A stretch of DNA of 64,000 bases from Halomicroarcula saliterrae (lineage in GTDB: Archaea; Halobacteriota; Halobacteria; Halobacteriales; Haloarculaceae), in contig NZ_JAMQON010000007.1 of assembly GCF_031624395.1 (NCBI RefSeq), forward strand, positions 124,001 to 188,000, written 5' to 3'. The position numbers and the translations under genes were made by a program. The notes under the pieces were generated by a model. That model was given only the letters and a program-made list of their open reading frames with translations. It did not search any database and had not been told where the DNA came from. Position 1 is the stretch's first letter. Each line of letters starts with the position of its first letter. Positions 7,420-15,612 of the stretch are shown here, one piece after another.

Positions 7420-8070
7420 ATGACACCGCCGCCCGAAGACGAGGAGCCGACGCGGGTCGTCACGCCCCACGAGCCCGACGAGTCGGGCGAGGAACAGGGA
7501 GATATCGAGGGTCAGTCGACCGAGCCGGCTGGGACTGACGTGCCCGAAGACGTTCGGAAGTACGAGCGCTTTACCAAGATAGAGAGCGGGACCTACGACC
7601 GGGCCAACGAGTTCCTGCGCGAGCGGACCTACATCACGGCCCGCGAGTGGGCCATCGCCCGCCTCTGTGCGGATTTCCGCACCGAGACCGGCGTCGAGAT
7701 GACGAAGATCGGCGAGAACCTCCCCGAACTCGTGCCGTTCATGACCGACACCTACACGCCCCAGGCGGTCAATCAGGCCCGTGCCTCCTTCGAGGAGAAG
7801 GTCCGGAAAGCCGGTGCGACGTTCCTCTACGGCGCGATGTCGGACTTCTTCACCGCCGAGGAACTGGACGACGTGATGTACGAGTCGACGGAGGTCGCGA
7901 AGTTCCTGCTGGAAGTCGAGGGCGTCGACCTCGCCGTCGAGGACGAGATGGAGGCCGAGGACCGCATCTCGACGGTGATGCGGGAGGTCCGGGAACACTC
8001 GGCGGCACTGCGCCACGACGAGGTGTGTTGCCCCGAGTGTGGCCACGAGTTCGGTGTCGATGAGAAGTGA
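7420..8070 (+). CDS. uncharacterised haloarchaeal protein (DUF5806-like) with C-terminal zinc knuckle
   Basis: 216 aa. Residues 1-40 are an acidic, low-complexity tail. Residues 45-195 are a mainly helical conserved domain beginning VRKYERFTKIESGTYDRA. The C-terminus has CCPECGHEFG, a half zinc ribbon. I recognise it as a haloarchaea-specific family, probably DUF5806, of unknown function. A CTTTTTCG box about 24 nt upstream fits a leaderless start. Its end overlaps the next gene by 11 nt. Confidence 0.75.
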   Translation: MTPPPEDEEPTRVVTPHEPDESGEEQGDIEGQSTEPAGTDVPEDVRKYERFTKIESGTYDRANEFLRERTYITAREWAIARLCADFRTETGVEMTKIGENLPELVPFMTDTYTPQAVNQARASFEEKVRKAGATFLYGAMSDFFTAEELDDVMYESTEVAKFLLEVEGVDLAVEDEMEAEDRISTVMREVREHSAALRHDEVCCPECGHEFGVDEK

Positions 8071-8467
8071 GGAGCTGTCGGTCCTGAAATCCGACCTGTT
8101 CTTGTCGACCATCATGATCGGGGCCGGGGTGTTCAGCGACGGCGTCGAAGCCGTCCGCGCCGTTCCGGTCGTCACGGCGACCATCGCAGCGCTCATCGCC
8201 GTCGCGGTCTTTCTCGCCGAACACGACGTGGTACCGGGAGTCTACCCGGAGGTGGCCACGGTGGCTGCGTTTCTCGTCACCGTCGCCGTCGGCGTCGCCT
8301 TCGCCGTCCTGCTCGCGACGCCGGTCGCAGCCGTCAGCGCCGCGGGACTGACCGGTGGCGGCCTCGGCGTCGCCGCCTACCGGCTCGTCTTCGGCGTCGT
8401 CCTGCCGGTCCCCGACTATCGGCTAGAGAAAGGCGAGGAGCCCGAGGAGTCGGTAGAGCCCGAGTGA
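8060..8467 (+). CDS. uncharacterised membrane protein
   Basis: 135 aa. Four hydrophobic segments lie at about 12-32, 36-52, 62-83 and 85-110, with an acidic cytoplasmic-type tail (EKGEEPEESVEPE). ATG 8060 was chosen because it begins just inside the end of the preceding gene, giving an 11-nt overlap that suggests cotranscription. Longer in-frame starts would overlap further. No family recognised. Confidence 0.65.
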   Translation: MRSEELSVLKSDLFLSTIMIGAGVFSDGVEAVRAVPVVTATIAALIAVAVFLAEHDVVPGVYPEVATVAAFLVTVAVGVAFAVLLATPVAAVSAAGLTGGGLGVAAYRLVFGVVLPVPDYRLEKGEEPEESVEPE

Positions 8468-8527
8468 ACGGGGTCAGCGGACGCACAGCACGTCGCCACG
8501 GCGCAATCGGAAGGGCGCTGCACACAC

Positions 8528-9832
8528 TCACTCGACTAGTTCGCCGTCGGCGTCGCGGACGTTCTCGCCCGCGTGGTCGTAGAACACGTCGCCCTCGGGG
8601 TCGCGCTCGAACACCGTCGTCCCCCGGACCATCGTCCACTCGGGGAAGACGGCGTCGAAACCCTCGAAGGGCGTCCAGCCGCAGTCGGTGTGGCGCTCGT
8701 CAGCGCGTATCTCGGTGGTCTCGGTGGTGTCGACCAGCACGAGGTCGGCGTCCTTGCCGGGCTCGATAGCGCCCTTCTGGGGGATATCGAAGACGGCGGC
8801 GGGGTTCGTCGCCGTCAGGTCGCGCACTCGCTCGTAGCCGAGGTCGGTGTCGGGGTCGGCGGCCTCGGCAAGCATGAGCGGCAGGGCCGTCTCGACCCCG
8901 GGCACTCCGGAAGGAGCGTCCCAGATGCTGACGTCTTTCTCCTCTGGCGTGTGGGGCGCGTGGTCGGTCGCGATCATGTCGACGGTGCCGTCGGCGACCC
9001 GCTCGTACACCTCGCGGCGGCGCTTCTCGCGGCGCAAGGGCGGGTTCATCCGCCCGTAGGTGCCGAGGTCGCGGAGGTCCCGGCGGGAGAGCAGCAGGTG
9101 GTGGGGCGTCACCTCGGTCGTCATCCCCGCGTCGGCGGCGATGTCGATGCCCTCGGGCGTCGACGTGTGAGCGATGTGGATGCGGGCGCCGACCTGCTCC
9201 GCGGCCTCGCAGGCCCGGCGGACGGCGCGGTGCTCGGCCTCCGCGGTGCGGTAGGCGCTCCAGGCGTCGGCGTCCTCGCGGGCCATGGCGTCGTCGTTGA
9301 ACGAGTCCGCGTCCTCGGCGTGGACCGTCACCGTGACGCCGTGGTCGGTCGCCGCGGCGAGGGCCCGCTCGAAGAGCGCTCGCTCGATACCCATGTCGCC
9401 GGTCGAGTCGGCCAGAAACACCTCGCCCAGCGCGAAGAGCCGCCGGCTGAACAGGCTCTCGGGGTCCCAGTCGGCCGTGACGCCGCCGTTTATCCCCCAG
9501 TCGACGACGGCGTCGGCCGCGAAGTCGGCCTTCCCGTCGAAGGCCGCGCCGTCGACGGTCGGCGGGTCGGTGTTTGGCTGGTCGACGACGGTCGTCACGC
9601 CGCCCGCCGCCGCGGCGCGGGAGCCACTGGACCACGTCTCCTTGTGGGCGTAGCCGGGCTGTCGGAAGTGGACGTGTGTGTCTATCATCCCCGGGAACAA
9701 CCGTTTGCCGGAGACGTCGACGGTGCGCTCGTCCTCCGTCGAGAGGTCCCGACCGACCTGGGCGATGGTCTCGCCGCGCACCCGGACATCCCGTTGCCGG
9801 CCGTCGGCGAGTGTCGCGTTGCGGATGAGCAT
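8528..9832 (-). CDS. pyrC: dihydroorotase
   Basis: 434-aa class I dihydroorotase of pyrimidine biosynthesis, which cyclises N-carbamoyl-aspartate to dihydroorotate. It is an amidohydrolase TIM barrel with the first metal ligands in DTHVHFRQPG (His53, His55). HAED near 170 and IHIAHTST near 220 supply further metal histidines, and the catalytic Asp sits in TDHAPHTPEEK (about 305-315). The C-terminus GENVRDADGELVE is typical of archaeal PyrC. The gene is monocistronic, with its stop just after the end of the convergent membrane-protein gene. Confidence 0.94.
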   Translation of the reverse strand: MLIRNATLADGRQRDVRVRGETIAQVGRDLSTEDERTVDVSGKRLFPGMIDTHVHFRQPGYAHKETWSSGSRAAAAGGVTTVVDQPNTDPPTVDGAAFDGKADFAADAVVDWGINGGVTADWDPESLFSRRLFALGEVFLADSTGDMGIERALFERALAAATDHGVTVTVHAEDADSFNDDAMAREDADAWSAYRTAEAEHRAVRRACEAAEQVGARIHIAHTSTPEGIDIAADAGMTTEVTPHHLLLSRRDLRDLGTYGRMNPPLRREKRRREVYERVADGTVDMIATDHAPHTPEEKDVSIWDAPSGVPGVETALPLMLAEAADPDTDLGYERVRDLTATNPAAVFDIPQKGAIEPGKDADLVLVDTTETTEIRADERHTDCGWTPFEGFDAVFPEWTMVRGTTVFERDPEGDVFYDHAGENVRDADGELVE

Positions 9833-9885
9833 ACCGACTCTGGGCCGGGGGAACCCCTAAGTGTCCCGGATGCGGTCGCGGCCGG

Positions 9886-10536
9886 TCACGGGACGGCGCC
9901 CGCGAGTTCGGTCTCCAGCGCGTCGAGGAGGCCGTCACTATCGCCACCGGCCCGGACCACGCTGCCCACCGAGTCGGGGTCGAAGGGGACCCCGAGCGCG
10001 TCGTACACCGGGTCGAGCACAGCAGCGATGGCGGCGTGGTCGCGGACGACGACGACGCCGGCGGTCAGCGCCACGTCCTGGCGGACCCGCTGGGCGATAC
10101 CGACGAGTTTGCCGGTCGCTTGCAGCGAGTGGGCGCCGGGACAGAACGAGTCCGGTGGTTCGCCCTCGCTCGCGTCGACACCGACGGTTTCGAGGGCCCG
10201 CCGGACCGCCGCGGCCACGCGGTCGTACCGGGTAGCGATACCCCGGCGGCCCTGGTCCGGCGGTTCGGCCAGCGCGAACGCGACGGTGTTGCCCGTGTAG
10301 GCCACGGCGCGGCCGCCGACCTCGCGTTCGAGGACGGCGTACCCCCGTTCGGTCGCGGCTCCGTGGGCCCGCTCGTACCCCGCCTCGCGCCGGTCTCGGC
10401 GGCCGAAGGCGACCTGTCGGTGAGGTCGCCAGACCCGGAGCCCGGGGACCGCGTCGGCGGCGACGCGGTCGACCAGCTCGCGGGTGCGCTGGTAATCCCG
10501 CTCGTGGTCGCCGGCACGGCCCCGGAGGAGTCGCAT
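9886..10536 (-). CDS. lplA: lipoate--protein ligase A family protein
   Basis: 216-aa biotin/lipoate ligase-fold enzyme expected to attach lipoate or octanoate to E2 or GcvH proteins. Visible features are ERDYQRTRELV at the N-terminus, REVGGRAVAYTGNTVAFAL (about 75-93; the RxGGxAvYh-type substrate loop) and TGKLVGIAQRVRQDVAL (about 147-163; the conserved GKkisGxaQ lysine motif). The start ATG 10536 gives the compact family length, whereas the frame continues upstream without conservation. It is divergent from the MFS gene through an inverted repeat. A lipoyl-dependent enzyme component, dihydrolipoamide dehydrogenase, lies at 55.6 kb. Confidence 0.85.
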   Translation of the reverse strand: MRLLRGRAGDHERDYQRTRELVDRVAADAVPGLRVWRPHRQVAFGRRDRREAGYERAHGAATERGYAVLEREVGGRAVAYTGNTVAFALAEPPDQGRRGIATRYDRVAAAVRRALETVGVDASEGEPPDSFCPGAHSLQATGKLVGIAQRVRQDVALTAGVVVVRDHAAIAAVLDPVYDALGVPFDPDSVGSVVRAGGDSDGLLDALETELAGAVP

Positions 10537-10561
10537 GGGTCGGCTACGGTGTGGGCGAGCA

Positions 10562-10590
10562 AAACCGCTGTGCCGGAACAGCAGCGGTTT
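10562..10590. promoter_or_regulatory. inverted repeat forming a divergent promoter
   Basis: AAACCGCTG (10562-10570) and CAGCGGTTT (10582-10590) are a perfect 9-bp inverted repeat with an 11-nt spacer. Each arm places a CAGCGGTTT(T) box about 24-25 nt before a start codon: ATG 10536 on the minus strand and GTG 10616 on the plus strand. This supports both start choices. The repeat may be two back-to-back TATA elements, a repressor site, or both. Confidence 0.6.
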
Positions 10591-10615
10591 CCCTCGTCCG
10601 AGCGAGGGGGCCCAT

Positions 10616-11788
10616 GTGACGACGACACCGACCGGCGGCGTGCCGTGGGCGTCGAGAGTACTCCGCATCGCGCTGGTGAGTACGCTCGTCGGCGTGCTCG
10701 GTGTCACGCTCGTCAGCCCGCTGTTGCCGAGCATCGCCTCGGCGGTCGGCGTCGGCGACGAACAGGCGAGCCTGATAATCACGGTCTACACGCTGCCGGG
10801 CATCGTCCTCTCGCCGGTCGCCGGTGCGCTGGCCGACCGCTACGGCCGCCGACCAGTGCTCGTGGGGAGTCTGACACTGTACTCGCTGTGTGGGCTCGCC
10901 GTGGCCGCGGTGACGACGTTCGACGCGATTTTGCTGCTCCGGGCCGGACAGGGTGTCGCCGCGAGCGGCGTGTTCAGCCTCAGCGTGACGCTTCTGGGCG
11001 ACACCTTCGAGGGCGTAGAGCGCGCCGCAGCCCTCGGTGCCAACGCCGCGGCTATCTCCATCGGCGCAGCGGTGTACCCGCTGCTTGGCGGCGTGCTCGG
11101 CGCGCGCTCGTGGCAGACCCCGTTCCTCTGTTACGCCGTCGGACTCCCCGTTGCGCTGTGGGCGCTGCGACGGCTCGACGATCCGCCGGCCACCACCCGC
11201 GAGAACGGGCTGGCGTATCTCCGCAACAGCGTCGGGACGCTCCCGCGACGCACCGCGGCGACCGTCTTCGCCGCCTCCTTTACCGCCTACGTGCTGCTGT
11301 TCGGGGGCGTTCTCACCGCTGTCCCGTTCCTGCTTGCGGACTCGTTTGACCAGCCGCCGCTGGCCATCGGCGTCGTGCTCTCGGCCGCCGCGCTGTCGAC
11401 GGCCGCGGTCGCCCTCTCGGGCGGCCGGCTGGCCACGCGGCTCGCGCCGGCCCAGCTCGTCGCCGCCGGCTACTGCGCCTACGGTGTCGGCCTGCTGACC
11501 GTGTGGCTGGCCCCGGGGCCGCTGGTCGTGACGCTTGGCACGCTCGCGGTGGGCGCCGGTCAGGGCGCGGTGTTACCCGCTATCGACGGGCTCGTCAGCG
11601 GGATGGCCCGCGCGCGCTACCGGGCCGGCGTGTTCGGCCTGCGGACGAGCGTCGTCTCGCTGGGCGCGACCGTCGGTCCGGTCGGGTTCGCCGCCGCCGG
11701 CAGTCGCGTCGGCTACCGTCCCGCGCTGCTCGTCGGCGGAAGCGTCGCGCTCGTGGCCGGCGTGGTCGCGCTGTGGCGGACGGCGTGA
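10616..11788 (+). CDS. major facilitator superfamily transporter
   Basis: 390-aa MFS permease with 12 predicted membrane helices starting at about residue 20. The diagnostic loop 2-3 motif is GALADRYGRRPVL (about 70-82). A second, weaker loop occurs near LAYLRNSVGTLPRR in the middle. It resembles the drug-efflux (DHA1) branch, but the substrate cannot be assigned. I prefer GTG 10616 to the upstream ATG 10535, which would overlap the divergent ligase start, because the promoter box ends 25 nt before the GTG. Confidence 0.88.
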   Translation: MTTTPTGGVPWASRVLRIALVSTLVGVLGVTLVSPLLPSIASAVGVGDEQASLIITVYTLPGIVLSPVAGALADRYGRRPVLVGSLTLYSLCGLAVAAVTTFDAILLLRAGQGVAASGVFSLSVTLLGDTFEGVERAAALGANAAAISIGAAVYPLLGGVLGARSWQTPFLCYAVGLPVALWALRRLDDPPATTRENGLAYLRNSVGTLPRRTAATVFAASFTAYVLLFGGVLTAVPFLLADSFDQPPLAIGVVLSAAALSTAAVALSGGRLATRLAPAQLVAAGYCAYGVGLLTVWLAPGPLVVTLGTLAVGAGQGAVLPAIDGLVSGMARARYRAGVFGLRTSVVSLGATVGPVGFAAAGSRVGYRPALLVGGSVALVAGVVALWRTA

Positions 11789-12030
11789 CGTGAGAACGCC
11801 GCTCGCAGTGAGTCGAACGCCGGAGCGGCCCGTCCGCAGTCGGCAGCTACCGTGGGTAGAGCGGGCTGTACGCACTGCGGAATCCTCGCGTACGTGGTAC
11901 TGAATCGAACAGGCGACACGGCGCGTCGCGACGGGCTGTGTCGCGCTCCCGCTGGACCCGTCGCGGCGGTACTCAGCGCATACGCGACCGTGGTTTCGGC
12001 ATCGCTGATGAACCCTCGGACGACAGGCAC
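11789..12030. other. intergenic, no gene seen
   Basis: This 242-bp stretch between the MFS gene and the M23-fold gene contains short open frames without family resemblance. GAATCGAAC at 11902-11910 recalls a tRNA T-loop on the minus strand, but no stem pairs around it. I see no other signal. Confidence 0.5.
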
Positions 12031-12057
12031 ATGCTCGCCGGTGCCCAACCGACGGCA

Positions 12058-12894
12058 ATGGCCGTCACCGTCCCGCGAGCGGTGCTAGAACAGTACTACC
12101 GCTTCTCGCTGTACAACTCCCCCTTCGCCGCCCACGACAGGGGGTGTGCGATAGACCTCTACCCGGAGGGAGCGCGGGCCCCTTCACCGGTCGCCGGCGA
12201 AGTGGTCGACACGAAGACGGTTCGGGCGCCGCCGAAAGCCTACGCCGCCGAACACGACTATCTCATACTGGTCGACACCGGCGACCACGTCGCGCGCCTG
12301 CTCCACGTGAAACCGGGGGTCGAACCCGGGGACCGCGTCGCGGTTGGCGACGACCTCGGCGGACTCGTCCGGGCGGGCTTTTTCGCGCCGTGGGTCCCGA
12401 ACCACGTCCATCTGGGCTTTCGCTCGCACGACGCGAACCCCTACCGAGCGGGGGGCTCGCTCCCCGTCGAGGCGGGTGTCGACGTGGAACCGCTGGCGTG
12501 GGACGGCACCGGCATCGTCGTCGAAGCCGGCGAGACGTGGGCACGCCTCGATTCGCCAGCCCATCCCGCGCCCGGCGAGCGGTTCGTCGGGCTGGCGGGC
12601 GGGAACGGTGGTGCCGGCGTCCTCGACGGCGGTCTGTCGCACTACGACTGGGGCGGCCTGCTCGGCGGCGACGGCGGCGGGACGGCGCGACTAGCGGGTC
12701 AGCGGGTCGGCGTCGCCGAGGGGCGCACCGTCGCGTGGGACGACCTCGACGTGCTCGCGAACGGCGAGCCCGTCACCGGCGTGGCGCTGTTCTGTTCGCG
12801 CGACGACGCCGGCGTGAAACTGGTCGGCGAGGGCGTCGACCTCGCCGTGGGCGAACAGGTGACGGTCAGCGTCGAGCGGCGGGCGCCGTCGTAG
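12058..12894 (+). CDS. M23-fold (LytM/Gly-Gly peptidase-like) protein
   Basis: 278 aa. The N-terminal 125 residues follow the M23 metallopeptidase pattern closely: HDRGCAIDLYP (His26, Asp33), APSPVAGEVV, VARLLHVKPGVEPGDRV (His83) and NHVHLGFR (His116, His118). This reproduces the HxnD...H...HxH zinc ligand order. The remaining 150 residues are a beta-rich domain of unknown type ending in ERRAPS. No signal peptide is visible, so it is probably cytoplasmic. Haloarchaea lack peptidoglycan, so it may be a non-murein peptidase or a binding fold. ATG 12058 is preferred, with 12031 possible (nine residues longer). Confidence 0.75.
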   Translation: MAVTVPRAVLEQYYRFSLYNSPFAAHDRGCAIDLYPEGARAPSPVAGEVVDTKTVRAPPKAYAAEHDYLILVDTGDHVARLLHVKPGVEPGDRVAVGDDLGGLVRAGFFAPWVPNHVHLGFRSHDANPYRAGGSLPVEAGVDVEPLAWDGTGIVVEAGETWARLDSPAHPAPGERFVGLAGGNGGAGVLDGGLSHYDWGGLLGGDGGGTARLAGQRVGVAEGRTVAWDDLDVLANGEPVTGVALFCSRDDAGVKLVGEGVDLAVGEQVTVSVERRAPS

Positions 12895-12911
12895 GGCCGC
12901 GAGCGGCCGGC

Positions 12912-14318
12912 TCACCCCGCTGGCTCGATGTTCTGGTTGCGGTGGAACGCGTTCTCTGGGTCCCACTCGGCCTTGACCGCCGCGAGGCGCTCGTAGGTCT
13001 CCGCGTCGAACGCGTCGTGGACGCGCTCGCGCTCGTCGCGGCTGATGAAGTTGACGTACACGCCGCCGGTCGCGTGGGGCGTGAGCGCGTCGAAGGCGTC
13101 GCGGGCCCAGGCGACGTGCTCGTCGTCCTCGTCGGCCTCGCGCCAGCGTGACTGGATGTTCACGGCCCACTCGGCGTCGCGGTGCTGGTAGGGCGTCGCG
13201 TCGGCCCGCCGGCAGGCGATTTCGCCGCCCATCGCCATCATACCCAGCGTCGTCTCCGGCGACTCGATGTCGGCCGCGGCGCCACACATGGCGTCGATAG
13301 CCGCGTCGGAGAGCCTCGGGAGGTAGTGGGCTTTCCAGTAGTTCCGGGCCCCGGGAGCCGACGCCTCGTCGAACGCCGTCTGGAACACCGCGTACGGTTT
13401 CGGGCCGACAGCGTCCGCGATGGGGTCGCCGATGGCCCGGAGCGGGGCGAGCGCGTCCTCGCCGTCCGCCACGTCACCTGCGTACAGCAAGACGACGAGG
13501 AGGACGGGCGCACCGTGGACGTCGTCGGGGAGGAACGGCGCCGGCGGCGCTTGCCGCATGGCCACGAGGCAGGCGACCTCGTCGGAGGCCGCGTCGACGG
13601 CCGCGGTCAGCTCGCGCAGCACCGCCGGGGCGTCGTCGAGATGGTACGCGACCGGACCGGCCAGTATCGGCGAGGCGAGGTCGTGGAGGTCGAACTCGAA
13701 GGCCGTCACGACGCCGAAGTTGCCGCCGCCGCCCCGGAGCGCCCAGAACAGCTCCGAGTGCTCGTCCTCGCTGGCCCGGACGAACTCGCCGTCGGCGGTC
13801 ACCAGTTCAACCGAGCGGAGGCTGTCGACGGTCAGGCCGTGTTTGCGCGAGAGGTAGCCGAAACCGCCGCCCAGCGTCAGCCCGGCTATGCCGGTCGTGG
13901 AGACGAAGCCGGCCGGGACCGCGAGGTCGTGTGCCTGCGTCTCCACGTCGACGTCGTGGATACGAGCCCCGGGTTCGACCCACGCGCGCCTGGCGTCGGG
14001 GTCGACCCGGACGGAGTCCATCGGCGAGCAGTCGACGACGAGGCCGCCGTCGGCGACCGCAGTGCCGGCCACGTTGTGGCCGCCGCCGCGAACGGCGAGC
14101 TCCAGCCCGTGCTCGCGAGCGAAGGCGACCGCGGCCATCACGTCCGCGGCCCCCGCGACCCGGGCGACGACCGCGGGCCGTGCGTCTATCATCGCGTTCC
14201 AGACCGTCCGGGCCTCCTCGTACCCCTCGTCGTCCGGAACGAGCACCGTACCCCTGACCTGTGCTCGAAGCGTGTCGAGGGCCGCCTCGTCGGGCGGCGC
14301 GCTGGCTGACAGGGACAT
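12912..14318 (-). CDS. FAD-binding oxidoreductase, berberine-bridge/PCMH type
   Basis: 468-aa flavoprotein. The FAD-binding PCMH domain spans about residues 30-215. It carries AVRGGGHNVAG (about 75-85), whose His is the usual 8-alpha-FAD attachment site, followed by GGLVVDCSPM, GFVSTTGIAGLTLGGGFGYLSRKHGL (about 140-165) and WALRGGGGNFGVVTAFEF (about 195-212). The Cys that would give bicovalent FAD is absent from the GFGYLSRK loop. The C-terminal BBE segment holds the NPENAFH-type motif as WDPENAFHRNQNI. The substrate, possibly a sugar or aromatic alcohol, is unknown. ATG 14318 was chosen over an upstream ATG because MSLSASAPPDE is a typical soluble start. Confidence 0.88.
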   Translation of the reverse strand: MSLSASAPPDEAALDTLRAQVRGTVLVPDDEGYEEARTVWNAMIDARPAVVARVAGAADVMAAVAFAREHGLELAVRGGGHNVAGTAVADGGLVVDCSPMDSVRVDPDARRAWVEPGARIHDVDVETQAHDLAVPAGFVSTTGIAGLTLGGGFGYLSRKHGLTVDSLRSVELVTADGEFVRASEDEHSELFWALRGGGGNFGVVTAFEFDLHDLASPILAGPVAYHLDDAPAVLRELTAAVDAASDEVACLVAMRQAPPAPFLPDDVHGAPVLLVVLLYAGDVADGEDALAPLRAIGDPIADAVGPKPYAVFQTAFDEASAPGARNYWKAHYLPRLSDAAIDAMCGAAADIESPETTLGMMAMGGEIACRRADATPYQHRDAEWAVNIQSRWREADEDDEHVAWARDAFDALTPHATGGVYVNFISRDERERVHDAFDAETYERLAAVKAEWDPENAFHRNQNIEPAG

Positions 14319-14483
14319 CGTGTTCACCACTCGACAGTACAGTGTGACAACACATAACACGCTATGGCGTTTCCCTAGACATCCGCGGGTGATACGGTAA
14401 CGCGTCTGCGGTCGGAGATTGCGGCCATCGGGCCCAGCGGCAGTCGCGGGCTAGCCGAACGGGAACGAGAGCGGCGGCAGTCC

Positions 14484-14963
14484 TCAGTCCCCGCCGTAGC
14501 GCTCGCGGTGGGCGTCGACGGCCCGCGCGTAGGCCGGGTCCGCACGGACGCGGTCGAGGTGGAACCGGTAGATTCGGGCGATGCGGCGCTTTTCCGTGTC
14601 GTACCACCGCTCGGGCTCGCGTTCCTCGCCGTCGTCGTACTTCCGCCCGCCGGGGTACTTCGCGTAGCGCATCGCCCGCGTCCACCCCATCTGGAGGTAC
14701 TTTCGGGCCATGTCCATCCCGACGAACTCACCGTCGTCCCGGTAGCTCCGGTACCGGTCGTGGATGGTCTGGGCCGCCTCGGCGGCGGGCGTCAGGTCGC
14801 TGACGGTCCAGTCGGGCAGCAGTTCGCTCTTGTACGGTTCGATCTTGAACGCCCCCTGTTCGTCGGGCGTGTGTCGGTAGCGCTCGGGGTGGGCTCGGAA
14901 ATCGAGGTCGTACTCCGGGCCGTCACCGACCTCGGGGACCTCGCCGCGGACGGGGCCGCCCAT
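14484..14963 (-). CDS. DUF4385 family protein
   Basis: 159 aa. It is recognisable as DUF4385 by PEYDLDFRAHPERYR near the start, FKIEPYKSELLPDW (about 39-52), EFVGMDMARKYLQMGWTRAMRYAKYPGGRKY (about 79-108) and a final basic/aromatic helix. The family occurs in archaea, bacteria and their viruses and has no established role. It begins 1 nt after the stop of the upstream hydrolase gene, so the two are an operon. Confidence 0.88.
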   Translation of the reverse strand: MGGPVRGEVPEVGDGPEYDLDFRAHPERYRHTPDEQGAFKIEPYKSELLPDWTVSDLTPAAEAAQTIHDRYRSYRDDGEFVGMDMARKYLQMGWTRAMRYAKYPGGRKYDDGEEREPERWYDTEKRRIARIYRFHLDRVRADPAYARAVDAHRERYGGD

Positions 14964-14964
14964 C

Positions 14965-15537
14965 TCAGGCGAACGTCACCGCGTCCCGGTCGGCCACCTC
15001 GCCGAAGAGCCAGTCGGCGTGGTCCAGCGCGTACTCGTGGTGGCCCTCCTCGATGAAGCCGATGGCGTCCTCGGCGAGGACGGGGCGGAAGTCCCGCAGC
15101 CCCGCGCTGGACGCGGTGTGGAGGACGCAGACGTTCGCGAGCGTCCCGCAGATGACGAGGTCTTTGACGCCGTGGGCGTCGAGCCACCCCTCCAGTTGCG
15201 TCTCGTGGAAGGCGTCGTAGGTGTGTTTGACGACCACCAGTTCGTCTTCCCGGGGGACCAGTTCGTCGACGAGTTCGGCCTCCCACGAGCCCTCGACGAC
15301 GTGTTCGCCCCAGCGGTCGAACTCGTCGTAGTAGTGCGCGTCCTCGAACTGCTCGGGCGGGTGTACGTCGCGGGTGAAGACGACGCTGGCACCGGCGTCG
15401 CGGGCCCGCTCGACCAGTCCGGCGACGGGCTCGATGGCGGCCTCGCTGTCGGGCGCGTAGAGGCTCCCCTCCGGGTGACAGAAACCGTTCTGCATGTCGA
15501 CGACCACGAGGGCCGTCCGTGTCGGGTCCAGCTCCAT
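14965..15537 (-). CDS. isochorismatase-fold cysteine hydrolase, probable nicotinamidase
   Basis: 190 aa. The catalytic triad of the family is visible: Asp14 in VVVDMQNGF, Lys104 in VVVKHTYDAF and Cys137 in CGTLANVCVLHTA. The metal-site region FTRDVHPPEQFEDAHYYDEF resembles nicotinamidases (DWHPxxHxSF) but lacks the second His, so an isochorismatase-like or other amide substrate remains possible. ATG 15537 is the start; the frame stays open far upstream only because it is antisense to the lipoprotein genes. Nicotinate phosphoribosyltransferase 3 kb away would use its product. Confidence 0.82.
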   Translation of the reverse strand: MELDPTRTALVVVDMQNGFCHPEGSLYAPDSEAAIEPVAGLVERARDAGASVVFTRDVHPPEQFEDAHYYDEFDRWGEHVVEGSWEAELVDELVPREDELVVVKHTYDAFHETQLEGWLDAHGVKDLVICGTLANVCVLHTASSAGLRDFRPVLAEDAIGFIEEGHHEYALDHADWLFGEVADRDAVTFA

Positions 15538-15612
15538 ACGCGACTGTTCGGCCGCGACACGTACGAATGTTCGGGCGTGCGACTTTTCACCGTGCCCACC
15601 GAGAGTCCGGTA

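Noticed and set aside
10535-11788. ATG 10535 as start of the MFS gene
   Set aside because: It overlaps the divergent lplA start by two bases and adds 27 residues with no membrane character; the promoter box favours GTG 10616.
11870-11920. Possible tRNA T-arm (GTTCGATTC on the minus strand)
   Set aside because: The flanks do not pair into a T-stem, and no acceptor or anticodon arm is visible.
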